Shown here one piece after another: positions 1 through 11,400 of a stretch of DNA of 64,000 bases. The DNA comes from Viscum album (lineage: Eukaryota > Streptophyta > Magnoliopsida > Santalales > Viscaceae). Position numbers and translations under genes: made by a program. The notes beneath the pieces are model-generated. The model was given only the letters and a program-made list of their open reading frames with translations, searched no databases and was not told the origin of the DNA. The stretch lies in the NCBI GenBank assembly GCA_963277665.1, contig OY728121.1, forward strand, positions 1,649,678,062-1,649,742,061, given 5' to 3'. How positions within the stretch are numbered: position 1 is the first letter of the stretch; each line of letters begins with the position of its first letter.

Positions 1-532
1 CATCCCTGAAATGTGGTCTTGAAAAATGAAACCCCTCATTTGATTAAAGCACTAGTCCGTACAAACACATGAGTGTCATTTTCTTTTTTATAGGAGTTAG
101 AAAGGAAATAATATAGATAAATGTTTACCATTATATAATTTTATATATATCTTAATTATAATTTTAATAAATTAAATCAATAATAATCACCATGTATGTT
201 GGGAGAAAAAGAAAACTAATTAACACATCGCATTGAGATGGTGTTAGTCCACATGTATATTAGAGCAATACTATCATCTTACAACTAATGTAAGTGGGAG
301 ATGGTATATGATATTGTATATTTCCATATTCATAATAATTTCATAATAATATAATATATTTATTCGATACATAGTTTTAACTATCTATATAAGGTTGTAA
401 TGGAAAACTAAACATGTCTCATTTTGGAGGTGGTAGTCGACACAAATGTATAAGTGATGTTTTCTTTTCCAATCAATTGGATAGGGTGATAAAAAGGGTT
501 GTAACATATGCATAATAACCTTCCACTATAAT
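1..532 (-). repeat. Element K, left part: decayed LTR of the C/L Tekay family
   Basis: No gene. The stretch resembles part of the long LTRs at 35439-39254, 43991-47782 and 59178-63587. It holds three degraded copies (about 41-95, 231-280, 424-470) of the motif that those LTRs carry as GAGATGGTATTCCGTACGTA, spaced about 190 bases as in L. The matching sequence resumes at 10546, so element G has split this LTR. The orientation matches C's LTRs, i.e. a minus-strand element. The LTR starts before the window, so its ends and full length are unknown. Similarity was judged by eye and is partial. Confidence 0.55.
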
Positions 533-2521
533 TGTAGCTTCCTGATTCTGGGAGCCACCCAGAGGTGCCCCAAACCCAGTTGGCCACATTTCCTCAAGTG
601 CATTTCTCCAAATGCCAGAGGCTGCTTACTAGCAATGAGGGCCTTCAGTGTGATAGTGGGGAAACTATGCCCTCATTGGAAAAGTAATGCAATTGAAAAA
701 ATAGATGACATTAGTGGGAGCAGTAATAACATGCAATGAGAAAAAAGCGGAAGACTAGAACTAATAAACAAATGGAGCACAAATATATAAATGATGCATG
801 ATACATATTTATAGGAAAGTATCAAAACATGTCACAATGATGGAATACAGTACTAAACCAAAGTACAAAGAAAAAAACTAAACTCTAGTAGCATCACAAG
901 CTTCATCTTGGTCCCATGCTCTCCAGCTCCACAGCAATCAAGTACCTGATGTAGAGGGGAACTTTCCCTTATCTTAACCTATAGAAATATAATCTGTTTG
1001 GGCCCAAAAGCATGACCCAAACAGGGTGTGAGACGAATCCTAGTAGCCAACCACACAAAGATCTATGCCTAATAGCTAGTGAATATATATTTCCAACAAT
1101 AAGAAAAAATAAGTAGTAAATAAAGATGTACTCAAAAGTAAAAATCCAACAATTTCTGTTGCATTCATTTCCACGTATCAAGTATACAACTAAAATAAAA
1201 ATAGGTAACCCTCTGAGAAGTACTCACAACCTAACCCCTCTGGTTCAACCAAACAACACAAGAAACCCTCTGAGAACTACACACAGCCTAACCCCTATGG
1301 TTAATATTTAACAAAGACTCTCTGATGCGGAACTCACCATCAATTCCCTTAGTGGTCTTGGATCGATAACTAATAGGCACTCCTTGGAAGAACTCAACAT
1401 CATATCCCCCCTATGGCCCATATCGAGGTATCTACAGACACTCTGAGGGATCAAAAATTCCATCCCATCTATGGTATCACAACGTAACAGTCAAACAAAC
1501 ACTCTGGCGAAGCTCTTAGTATCCATTCCCCCTATGCTCTACTACACTAGGTTCCTACAATCCTATATAAGTCAATCATGCACAAAAGATTCATGGATGC
1601 CAATGTAATCCTCATGAAATACTTGGATAAACAATCTAAAACATATCATAGCATGTAAGATAACAATCACTACCCCATAATAATACTAGGCATGGATGGA
1701 AAAGCAACCTAAAATGAAATCTAGAAAAAAATTTCCAAACAAGATATCATGTAAAAAAACATCCATGGCATAGAAAAGTTAACCCCATTCACAAAAATTG
1801 ACCCCTATCCAAAAAAACAATTCATAACAAGAAATAGAATGGCTAAAAACCATAAACCTGCAATACCCCATTGTTGGGTAATGGTAAAATTTTCATATAA
1901 AATTCAAAGACTATCTACGGGAAGGCACAAACCACATACCTCAGCTTTTTACAGATGATATACATGAACCTCATGACTTGAATCACACAAGAACGCCATA
2001 TATATTCAAGAAAACATAAACATTTCAACTGAGGATATCTCATGAAAGAGGATAAATAAAAAAACTGGGCTCTAGAAGAAGGAAGAACTCCCCAATGCAA
2101 TTCCAACACAACTGAGGAGTTTGATTCCAAGAACGGACGGTGATTCAGGGGCTCAGAGAATATTCGTGGCCGTGCAGTCACTCCTGGAGGTGAAGTGGAA
2201 AGATGAAGGTGGGTTTGTCCATCCGATGTGATCCTGGTCCATTTAATGAAATAAAAAGAAAGAACATGACACATACTTTAGAAGTACACAACGTGTACTT
2301 GCCTTGGATGGATCCCACATTAGGTGGTCCCCAGGTTACTACACACGGCCTTGTGCATGGATATTACATGGCCAGCAGATGGCTACCTAGGGTAACCTAG
2401 TACACGACATGTACATATAAGTACACAGCCTATACCCCAAAAATTTCCATAAACTCTTATTTTTCTCAAAAAACAACCAGAAATGAATGAAATATCTGAA
2501 AAGAAGATCCATGTTTTTACA
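533..2521 (-). repeat. Element G, 3' LTR (left)
   Basis: This LTR begins TGTAGCTTCC on the plus strand and ends TTTTTACA, i.e. it starts TGTAAAAAC in the element's own orientation. It aligns along its whole length with 8557-10545, for example the AGGTGCCCC block near 562 and 8590 and the repeated CCTAACCCCTCTGGTTCAAC block near 1230 and 9255. Small open frames inside it have no domain and are not genes. Confidence 0.85.
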
Positions 2522-2530
2522 AAATTCCCC
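2522..2530 (-). other. Element G polypurine tract
   Basis: On the minus strand GGGGAATTT lies directly before the 3' LTR start (TGTAAAAAC). Position and composition fit the plus-strand primer site of an LTR retrotransposon. It is short and partly eroded. Confidence 0.4.
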
Positions 2531-2589
2531 TGTAAGGAAAGTTGTCCCCAATTTTCCCAAGAAATGTGGCATAGAAGAAGAATCCTTGA

Positions 2590-3900
2590 ATAGATCTGGC
2601 CATTGCGATCATATGTTGGAATCCCTCTCCCATGTCTCGTCTTATACACCACTGTTCTGCCATAACATTCGCACCAGAGGAGCATACCGTCCATAGAGAA
2701 CCTTTACACTTCTATCAACAATCCTGGCAGGATTCCCCTAGAATGATGCATCCACCTCTAACTCAACCTCCTTGGGTTGAAAGACACGAGACGGGTATGA
2801 GAAGGAATGTCGTAGCTGTGAAATGTTAAAGAAATCATGCATAGTTTTGTTCCTCTAAGGTAACTACAACTGATAGGCAACCGGCTTGACCCTTTCCAAT
2901 ATCTCAAACAGCCCGACGTACCTCTGTTAAATCTTACCGTGCCTCTTAATCCTCTTGTGTCCCAACCTCGGTGTTACCGGCAGAAAAACCTAATCTCCAA
3001 CCTCAAACTATAGAGGTCATCTCTGTCGATTAGCATATGACTTCTATCATGACTGTGCGGCATCCATCCCATTCCAAATCAACTCTATCTGCTCTATGGT
3101 CTCCTGGACAAGAGGAGGTCCTAGCATAGATTCCTCTCCTACCTCCATCCAATATAGGGTTGATTGGAATGGCATACCAATGAAGCATCATAAGTTTCCA
3201 TCTAAATAGTTTTTTATAGCTATTATTGTAGGAAAACACCGCAAGAGGTATGTGTTTCTCCCAACAACCTCCAAAATCTAGGACGTATGCTCGAAGCATG
3301 TTCTCCAGCACCTGAATCATACACTCGGATTGGCCATCAGTCTAGGGATGGTAAGCCTTACTCAGAAGTACATGGGTACCCAAACCCTTTTTTATTCCTT
3401 GCCAGAACTGGGATGTAAAATGTGCATCCCTATATGAAACAATAGAGTTCGGAACCCCATGCAGATGTACAGTCTCCCGGATTTACAGCCTTCCCAGCTC
3501 ATCAACACTAAAGGTCTCCGTGATCGAAAAGAAGTGTGAAACCATTGCGAGTCTTTGAATGACAAACCATAATGAGTAATTCCCCAAAGGAAACATCAGT
3601 AAACCTATCAAAAAGTCCATATCGACATCATTCCACTTCCAGTCGGGAATGGGTAACTTCTGCAAAATCCCTAATAGTCGGTGATGCTCCGCCTTCACCT
3701 ACTGACAGGTGGGACACCTTGTGACAAAACCAGAAACATCACTCTTCATCCCTTTCCACCAATACTAATGGCATAGATCACGATACATCTTGGTGACACC
3801 AGGATGAAAATCCCAAATTGAGGAATGAAAATCCCACATCAGCTCCTCGTGTATGTCTGCTAACACCCATACACACCCCTGGAAACACAAGATCTCATCC
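2590..3900 (-). pseudogene. Element G integrase with chromodomain-like C-terminus, broken
   Basis: The minus strand holds the end of a Ty3/gypsy pol in scattered frames. In element order there is the integrase core start (WKWNDVDMDFLIGL, about 3640), the later core (QVLENMLRAYVLDFGGCW then FSYNNSY, about 3210-3310), the GPF-like segment degraded to RYVGLFEILERV (about 2900-2950), and a chromodomain-like tail (RMLWQNSGV, then W-P-D-LF, about 2600-2700). Integrase inserts the cDNA; in chromoviruses the tail is thought to guide it to heterochromatin. Many stops and frame changes separate the pieces. The gypsy assignment is firm and the Tekay assignment probable, from the shape of the tail. Confidence 0.7.
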
Positions 3901-4129
3901 TCACCTATGGTACATCTTGGAACAGGGTCTTATCCTAACATTTTCTTCCATTGGACTCGGTCTACAAAATCTAATAGCTACCTCATTTGAACTTGATCAT
4001 GAAGAGTAGAGGTAAAAAACTATAGAATATTGAACCGTCTACCTGTGTCTGTCATTCACTTCCAAATGCATCTCAGAAAATAGAGACATAAGCTTCCACT
4101 TGCTGATGGCCTCCTGAACTTCCCGTATA

Positions 4130-5400
4130 TGAATCCTTCTTCTCAATCTATCATCTACTGCATTACCTTTCCCTGGCATGTAGGAAATATCAAAGTCAAT
4201 GGACTGAAGGTACTCAACCCACCCTCACTATATCACATTAAGATCCCGATGAGTGAAGATTTACTTGAGACTTTTTTGATTAGTGAAAACCAAAAAAAGA
4301 TCTCCCAATAGATAATGTCTCCAACAACATAAATCATGAAAAAATGTTGCCAAATTAAGATCATGCATCGAGTAATTCATCTAATGTGGCCTCAACTACC
4401 AAGACCCCTTTGCAATGACTCCCTCTCCCTTCATAAGCATTAATCCCATCCCGATACCTGATGCATCACAATACACGGTATAGTTATTTCCCGACTCTGT
4501 AAATACAAGTATCGGTGCTGAAGTCAACCTCTATTTCATCTCCTTAAGGGCTGACTCGCTAGAATCCGACCCCAAGTACTTCACACCCTTCTTAGTCAGG
4601 ACCGTCAATGGCGCTGGTAAGCGTGAGAAGTCTTGTATGAAATTTATGTAGTTACCGGCCAACCCTAGAAAAATACACACCTTAATGACACTCTTCGGAT
4701 ACTACTAGGAAACTACTACCCTCACTTTCTTAGGGTCTACTAATACTACTATCTATAAGATTACAATACCCAAGAATTGAATTTGGTCCATCCAAAAGTG
4801 TCATTTTGAGAGATTAGCATTTAACTGATGCGCTCTCAGTGTACTCAAAATTATTTCAAGATGTACGACATGGTCGTGTTGAGTGTGAGAGTAAAACAAG
4901 ATATCTTCCCTAAAGACTACAAAAAAAGATTCCAAGTATGGATAGAACACCAAGTTAATTAGTGTCAGGAAAGCTGATGGCACATTCATGAGACCAAATG
5001 GCATAACCACATACTCATTTAGACCATACCTGCTCTAAAGGGTTGTAAGAGGTATATTTGATGTTATAATGGGAAACTGATGATAACGGTATATCAAGTC
5101 AATCTTAGAGAACACATGAGATCCTCGAAGCTGATCAAATAGATCATTAATCCTCAGTAAGGGATATCAGTTCCTAAATGTCAACTAGTTCAGCTTCCGA
5201 TAATCCGCATAAAGTCTAAAGGTATAATCTGCATTATTTGCAAATAGAATAGGTGAACCCCAAATAGAATTACTTGTTCAGATGAAACCCTTTGCCTAAA
5301 ACTCGTCCAATAGCTTCTTGATCTCGTGTAACTCTAGTGTATCCATCATATAAGGAGGAATGTACACCAGTGCCACTCCTGGAACAAGCTCAAAAGAAAA
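4130..5400 (-). pseudogene. Element G reverse transcriptase and RNase H, broken
   Basis: The minus strand encodes the RT palm region. VMPFGLMNVPSAF (about 4965-5010) is the usual PFGL..AP.AF block. It is followed by FVVFREDILFYS (about 4895-4935), where gypsy elements normally have F/Y-I-D-D, so the first catalytic aspartate is replaced. Upstream, near 5150-5340, are remains of the fingers. Downstream, an RNase H remnant reads YCDASGIGMG (about 4460-4500) and then TNQKSLKYIFTHRDLN (about 4230-4290). RT copies the element RNA and RNase H removes the template. The ORF 4801-5010 is the longest uninterrupted piece. Active-site loss and stops make it non-functional. Confidence 0.75.
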
Positions 5401-5619
5401 GTCCACCTATCTCTCTGGAGGAAAACCTAAAATTCCCTCTTGAAAGGCATCCCTGAAATGATCAACCATTAGAGGAATGTCCAACTGTGATGTCCCCTAG
5501 TAATCCCAATAAGGACTAGAAATCTGGGTTGTGATTACAGCCAACCCATGATTCTCGGGTCCTGCTCTACTCGCCTGGACATCCCATTTTCCCTTATGAA
5601 GCAATGATCCACCCTATGG

Positions 5620-6010
5620 TGATGTGAAACTCACGCTACGAAGATTGAAGTCAACAACAGCCTGGAAGGGAACTAATAAGTTCATTCCGAGAATGACATC
5701 ATATCTCATCATCTCTTAGACATATTGGTCCCACATGAAGTGAAACCCCAAAATTATAGAGGGAACTCCTTGCACTTTCGTACAATAGTCCTTCTTGTCC
5801 CCAACGGAGTGTCCAAAGTCAAGAAATCAGAAGAATTAATGATACAGATCCCAAGGACCTCTACCAAACCCATAGATATGAAACTATGAGATGTCCCTAC
5901 ATAAAAATGTGAAGAATCTAAAATTGAGGCAACTTGGATCATACCTCTAACTTTAGAGGGTCCGAGTTCTATCTCCTGCTGGGTCTTCTGTACTATAAAG
6001 GAATATCCTC
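5620..6010 (-). pseudogene. Element G aspartic protease remnant
   Basis: The minus-strand frame 5942-5754 reads YVGTSHSFISMGLVEVLG, which lines up with the retropepsin block D-S-G-A-T-H-S-F-I of plant gypsy elements. The aspartate of DSG is tyrosine here, so the catalytic residue is lost. The remainder (NSSDFLTLDTPLG) fits the following flap region. It lies between the gag knuckle (6224-6265) and the RT, the normal position. Its role would have been processing of the Gag-Pol polyprotein. Confidence 0.55.
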
Positions 6011-6223
6011 TACCATGGCCCTATGACCCTGCCTGACCACCTTGAGTGATCCACCCTGTTGTCTCTGAAAGCCTGTAGACTGGATACAATGGCCGTAACT
6101 TCCACCTCGTCTTGAACGGCCGAAAGAACTCTAGTTCCTAGACTAATAAGAAACTGGTGGTGCTTCTCTTTAATTTGGAGTCATATAAAGACCCCTTTAA
6201 CCAGATTATGGTGAAAAAAACTG

Positions 6224-7210
6224 ACAGAAACACTGAAGATGACCCATCTTTCCACAAGATCGGCACTCCACTAGGTCTCTCAGGCATTGTTGCCTCATAT
6301 ACTCGCTCTTATTACACTAGTACCACAACACCTATCCACTAGAAGAAGTATCCCACCTACTGTGATATCCATGTGTAGACTCCCTATGGTGCTTCCCACT
6401 ATCAGCAAGAGGGGTAATAACTCTTGATGCCAAACTGTCCTGGCTCATAGTTCAAAAATCCCTCAGATTTCTCGTTATGATGGGCGCCTGGTTGACTATA
6501 GATGTAATGGAAGTCAACATGAAGATGTTAACCTAAGATCAAATTTCATGCCTGAGACTATCCTCAAACTTCCTCGCCAGAAAAAAACTCATCACCTCTT
6601 GGGATGGGTGTGAAGCACTTCTGATATGTGAAACAAGAAGAGTACTCCATGACTGAGAGAGTTCCCTGCTGCATTCTCATGAACTCATGGGCTCGATTGG
6701 CCCTCAAAGTCTCGAGGTAGAAGAAATCATAGAAGGCACACTGGAACTCATCCCAAGCCATAACCTGCTAGCGTCCCGCATTTGAGATCACATTCCACCA
6801 CCTCATGGCGGAGTCCCAAAGCATGTATGTAGCAAGATTAACCCTCCTTTCTGGAGGCATCTCAAAATTGTTGAAGACAGAAATCATGGATTCTATCCAT
6901 GACTCTGTTGCCTGATGTCCTCCTTCCCCTGTGAAAGTGGAAGGAACCTATTGTTGAAAGACCCACTTTAATTATACCATAGATGGGTAGGAGGTGGTAC
7001 TCCTTAGAAGGTTTTCATGAACCCCATAAATCCCTCTTGGAACTGTGAATCAGCACCTATTTTCAGAAAGATGGTTGCTTCCAAGACTGGAACAACAAGA
7101 GGATCTACTGGTACTCCCTGATCAACCATATCTAGTATCTGATCACTACCCTAAATCTATCATACAACCAAAGGACGTCTCATTGGCATGACTCTACAAG
7201 GTCAAGCACA
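6224..7210 (-). pseudogene. Element G gag with CCHC zinc knuckle, broken
   Basis: Gag forms the virus-like particle and packages the RNA. The minus strand shows a retrotransposon gag core (MAWDEFQCAFYDFF then TLRANRAHEFMRMQQGTLSV, 6761-6600), and nearer the N-terminus fragments such as QFQEGFMGFMKTF (about 7000-7050). An intact zinc knuckle, CRSCGKMGHLQCFC (C-X2-C-X4-H-X4-C), sits at 6265-6224 and marks the nucleocapsid end. Frame changes and stops separate core and knuckle. The core wording is typical of Tekay-type gag. The start codon is not resolved. Confidence 0.7.
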
Positions 7211-7255
7211 CACCTTAGATCATGATTATCATGGAATGACAACTAGAAGTGTAAT

Positions 7256-7760
7256 ATGGGAACAAGAGAAAGATATCATGCATGTTTTTCAAAACATGGT
7301 AACATGATGTGTATAATTCCTACACTGAGTGTTCCCTTATGCCTTCACATGGGTGTGTACTTCTGCCAAAACTCGTCATGTATCCCCTCATGCACATGGC
7401 GTGTTCTCCAAAGACACGAGGTGTACTTGATTCATTTCCCCTGCCCGAGTTCTTCTACCCGACTAGCCCACACGGTTCTCCTAGGATAGGACTGCATAGC
7501 GTGTTTTTGCTAGACACGGCGTGTACCACTTTGGTTTCAACTGCCTGTGTTGATAGTCACACAACTAGATACATGGGTTACACTACCCGACATGTTCAAG
7601 CTTGACACGACGTGTATAACTTAAGTTTTATCTACCTATTTCATTAGTTACATGGGTGGACGCACAGTCTATACAACACGGCGTGTACGTCCTATACACA
7701 GTGTGTGCTACTAAAGATTCCCCAAACCCTATGTATCTACCCACACATGTAGTGACACAG
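7256..7760 (-). repeat. Element G leader with scattered palindromic ACACGnCGTGT motifs
   Basis: Between gag and the PBS the sequence carries several copies of an 11-base near-palindrome: 7394-7404, 7413-7423, 7514-7524, 7605-7615 and 7676-7686, with irregular spacing. Related copies occur in the LTR, at 2286-2296 and 2402-2412. Open frames on the plus strand here (7256-7605) have no domain and run against the element, so I treat them as by-products of the composition. A structural or regulatory role in the leader RNA is possible but unproven. Confidence 0.5.
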
Positions 7761-8543
7761 TTAGAAACTACACAGAGTATATATATATATTATATTGTGT
7801 GTACTTGAGAAAAACAGTTCCTTCCCAAATAGAAGGTTACAAGAAGTGTATTTATCAATAAATCATGTATTATGGGGTTTTCTAGACAGTAAGGGTCATA
7901 AACTACTCCGGATCCCAAAAAACACTGAAACAAACATTAAAGTTCCAAATTCCAAACCATGAGGGCTCACACTCCCCACAAATAAAATCTTGGTATTTTA
8001 TAAATGTCATATAAAAGGAATAACAAGGAAATGATCCACTAATTTTTGATCCATAAGGGCCCATAACACCTCATGAACCAAAGTTTGGCATTCATTAAAA
8101 CTGTACACAATATAATACTCTATCAAAAAGTATATATTCTATCAAGGAATCTATCACAATAGCATACATATCTAAAAAAATATCTATAACAACATGAAAT
8201 CGATAATCACACTAAATGGAATCGAAAGAATGCAAGACATGAGATTTCAAGAAAATGCCTATATGATGCATGAGAATGCATACACTCACCTCATTGGGTT
8301 GAAATAGAAATAGAACCTCAATAATATCATTGATAATAGAACAAAACATGTGAATCACCTAATGGAGAAATCAAATCAACTGTAATAATTACCAAACTAG
8401 AAGCATCACAGTATATGAGGTAAATTGGCTTTCCCTATACATGGGTTAGCTAATCCCAGGTATAGATTATTAAAAAGTACCTATTCTGTCCTATCCTTGA
8501 CTATATTATCCAAAGAGTAATTTAATAAGAAAAGAACACTGCA
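7761..8543 (-). other. Element G 5' leader, no feature seen
   Basis: This AT-rich stretch lies between the repeated-motif region and the PBS. I see no coding domain on either strand. It is probably the untranslated leader of G. Confidence 0.4.
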
Positions 8544-8553
8544 TCTGATACCA
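8544..8553 (-). other. Element G primer binding site (initiator tRNA-Met type)
   Basis: On the minus strand TGGTATCAGA lies three bases inside the right LTR. It matches the first ten bases of the common plant PBS TGGTATCAGAGC, complementary to the 3' end of initiator tRNA-Met. It fixes the element's orientation (minus) and makes the right LTR the 5' LTR. Confidence 0.85.
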
Positions 8554-8556
8554 CTT

Positions 8557-10545
8557 TGTAACATCCCGGTTCCGGGAGCTGGCTAGAGGTGCCCCGTACT
8601 CGGTTGGTCACAAGGCCTTAAGCGCATTTCCCCAATTGTCAGAGCCTGCCGACTAGAAAATAGGGCCTTGGGTGTGATAGTGGGGAAAATATGCCCTCAT
8701 TGGAAGAGTAATGTAGCATAAATAAATAGATAACTATAGAGGAAGTAGTAATAACATGAAATAAGTATACAACAGAAGACTTGAAGCAATAAACAATTGG
8801 AGGACAGATATATAAATGATGAATGATACATATTTCTAGTAAAGTAGTCAAACAAGTCAAAATGCTATAATATAGTTCAAAACCAATGTAAAAAAGAAAA
8901 CAAATAAACTCTAGTATAATCCCAAGCCTTACCTTGTTCCCATGCTCTCCAGCTCCACAATAATCATGTACCTGATGTAGAAGGCACTTGACCATATCTA
9001 GACCTGCAACAATATAATCTATTTTGGACGAAAAGCATGACCCCAACAGGGTGTGATTAGAATCCTAGTATTAAACCACCTAAATATTTGTTGGAAATAG
9101 TCATTAAATATATATGACATTGAATAATAAAAAATAAGTAATAATCAAGGAAGTAATCAAAAGTAAACAATCCAATAGTTTGTTTTTCATTCATTTTCAC
9201 ATATCAATTAAGCAGATAAAATAAAAATAGGTAACCCTCTAGGATGTACTCACAACCTAACCCCTCTGGTTCAACCAAACAATGTATGCAACCCTCTGGG
9301 ATGTACACATAGTCTAACCTCTCTGGTTCAGCTTTAGCAATGACTCTCTGAGAAAACTCTCACTTTCAATTCCCCAAATGGTCTCGTATCGGTAACTAAT
9401 AGTCACTTTGAGGATGCAATAAACGTCCAATTCCTCATATGGACCATATCAAGGAAACTATAGACACTATGAGGGAGAACAAAGTACACCCCCTATGGTC
9501 TCTAAACATAATAGTAAAACATACACTCTGGGGAAGCCCTAAGTGTCCATTCCCCCTATGGTCTACTACACTAGGTTCCCACAGCCCTGTACAATTCAAT
9601 CAGGAAAAAATGAATCCTAGCAGCCAAAGTAAACAACAAGAAAACTTTGCTAAAAAATATAAAACATATCATAGCATGTGATATAACAATCATTGCTTCA
9701 TAATAATAATAGGCATGAAAGGAAAAGCAGCCTAATAGGAAAGCTATACGAAACGGCCAGAACCAGAAAATATGGGAAAAACATCCATGACATGGAAACG
9801 TTAACACTATTGACAATAATTGACCTCTATCCAAACAAACATGGAATATAATGGAATAATAGGGTCAAATACCATAAACTCGAAATACCCCATTCTTGGG
9901 TATTGGGAACTTTTGCACTTAAAAATCAAAGAATATATACAAAGAAGAAAAAACCACATACCTCAGCATTTTACAGAAGATACACATGAACCTCAGGTCC
10001 TGAATCTCTATAGAATGCCATAGATCTACAAAAACACTTAAAATGTTCAACTGGGGATATCTCATGATGGAGGAGACATCAGGAAACGAGGAACTATAAG
10101 AAGGAAGATATCCTTGATGTGATTCCAACACAACCGATGGAGTTCTATTTAGAAAAACTGATAGAGATTCGGGGGCTCAAAAAAGATGCACAGACGTATG
10201 GTCTCTACTAGACGATAAAGGTGAAGAATAAGATGGTTATTTCCATTAAACACGACCCCAATATATTTAATGAAATAAAAAGAAAGCAAATTCCCTTGTA
10301 CTTTAGAAGTAAAAAACGTGTCCTTGCCTTATTCGGCCCCTACTTTAAGCGGTATCCAGCTCACCACACATAGCCATGGGATCGACTGTTACACTAACAA
10401 CATACATCTACCTATGGTAACCTAGTTCATTATGTGTACATATAAGTACATGGTGTGTACTCCCAAATTTTCCATAAACTCCAATTTTTCTCAAAAAATA
10501 CCATAAATGAAAGACATACCTGAAACATAGATCAGGGTTCTTAAA
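8557..10545 (-). repeat. Element G, 5' LTR (right)
   Basis: This LTR begins TGTAACATCCCGG on the plus strand next to the PBS and is the partner of 533-2521. Its outer end, GTTCTTAAA, aligns with GTTTTTACA of the left copy. The two copies differ by many substitutions, so the insertion is not recent. The small frames 8639-9046, 9439-9681, 9571-9834 and 9919-10131 lie inside it and have no recognisable domain. Confidence 0.85.
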
Positions 10546-11400
10546 ATATTAGAGATAATAAATTTATTATATTATAATATTTATGTTATGTTTTAAGAAG
10601 TTTTAAGAAGAAATAAACATGAAATAACTCATTATGATTTACACTTATTAAATTAAAAAAAACCTTTAGTTTACCCCTTACGCCATATATGTTGGTATTT
10701 TGGAGAGAAAAAAATATATTAGGGGAATATGGGAGTTTGGAAAGTATTTGTATAGGTATTTTATGATTTATAGTGCATAATGTTATTCAATAAGTTAGTA
10801 GAGGAGTTGACCATTTATAAACGAGGAGAGTGAAACACATTTAATTATTCTAAACTTGTAAATATTACAAATTTATCACTCATATTCAAATGGAAGTAAA
10901 TCAACAAAAACATTGAAGATAAGGTTATGAGGGTCGAAATAATAGCATATGGTAATATTTTAGGATATATTTTTCAACCATATAATTTGTTTAACTCTAA
11001 TTAACATATTTTACCTTTTACATCGGGGATACAAATTTAAAGTTATTGCTTTTCATTATGTCCAAAAATTAAATTGATATAATTACTAAATTTGAATATA
11101 CTGATTCAAAATATTAAATCCATTTTCTATATTAAATATTTCAATTCAGTATAAATTATATTTTAAGGAAATGGGTCTAATTTTACTTTAAGACCAATCC
11201 ATAATAGAAATTATATTTTAAATACAAGAAAAGAAATGATAGGTTTTTTAAAAAATGTTATTTTTTCCTATTCTACCAAAAATAAATATTTTTATAAATA
11301 TGATAAAATTTCACCCTAAGAAAAATTAAATATGAGGAATCCAAAAATGAAGAAAATTTTATTAAAAAAATTAAAGTGTTGGAATATAATTCTAATGTCT
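10546..11400 (-). repeat. Element K, right part: LTR of C/L family continues
   Basis: After G ends, sequence of the C-family LTR resumes. GGAGTTTGGAAAGTATTTG (near 10732) parallels GGAAGTTTGGAGGATATTTT in L. CCATTTATAAACGAGGAGAG (near 10811) parallels CCATTTTATAAGAGAGAAGA in C. GAGGGTCGAAATAATAG (near 10929) parallels GATGGGTCGAAATAATC. TTTCACCCTAAG with GAATCCAAAAATGA (near 11310-11349) parallels C near 38965. The LTR's inner end is not recognisable, so it is truncated or decayed after about 11400. Confidence 0.6.

Larger units (their letters stand above)
533..10545 (-). mobile_element. Element G: Ty3/gypsy (Tekay/Del-like) LTR retrotransposon, eroded but structurally complete
   Basis: Two directly repeated LTRs of almost equal length (533-2521 and 8557-10545) enclose a 6.0-kb interior read on the minus strand. 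The order is PBS, leader, gag with a CCHC knuckle, protease, reverse transcriptase, RNase H, integrase, chromodomain-like tail, PPT. That order (integrase last) defines Ty3/gypsy, and the tail is the Tekay/Del type. The flanks 528-532 (ATAAT) and 10546-10550 (ATATT) agree at 4 of 5 positions, as expected of an old target-site duplication. The insertion lies inside LTR K. Every coding domain has stops or frameshifts and both protease and RT active sites are altered, so it cannot be autonomous. Confidence 0.85.

Noticed and set aside
1915..2274. Minus-strand ORF of 119 codons
   Set aside because: Within G's 3' LTR; the matching region of the other LTR has only a shorter and different frame, and no domain is present.
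8639..9046. Minus-strand ORF of 135 codons with hydrophobic stretches
   Set aside because: Within G's 5' LTR. Not open in the partner LTR; hydrophobicity is what AT-rich sequence gives. Not an envelope gene.
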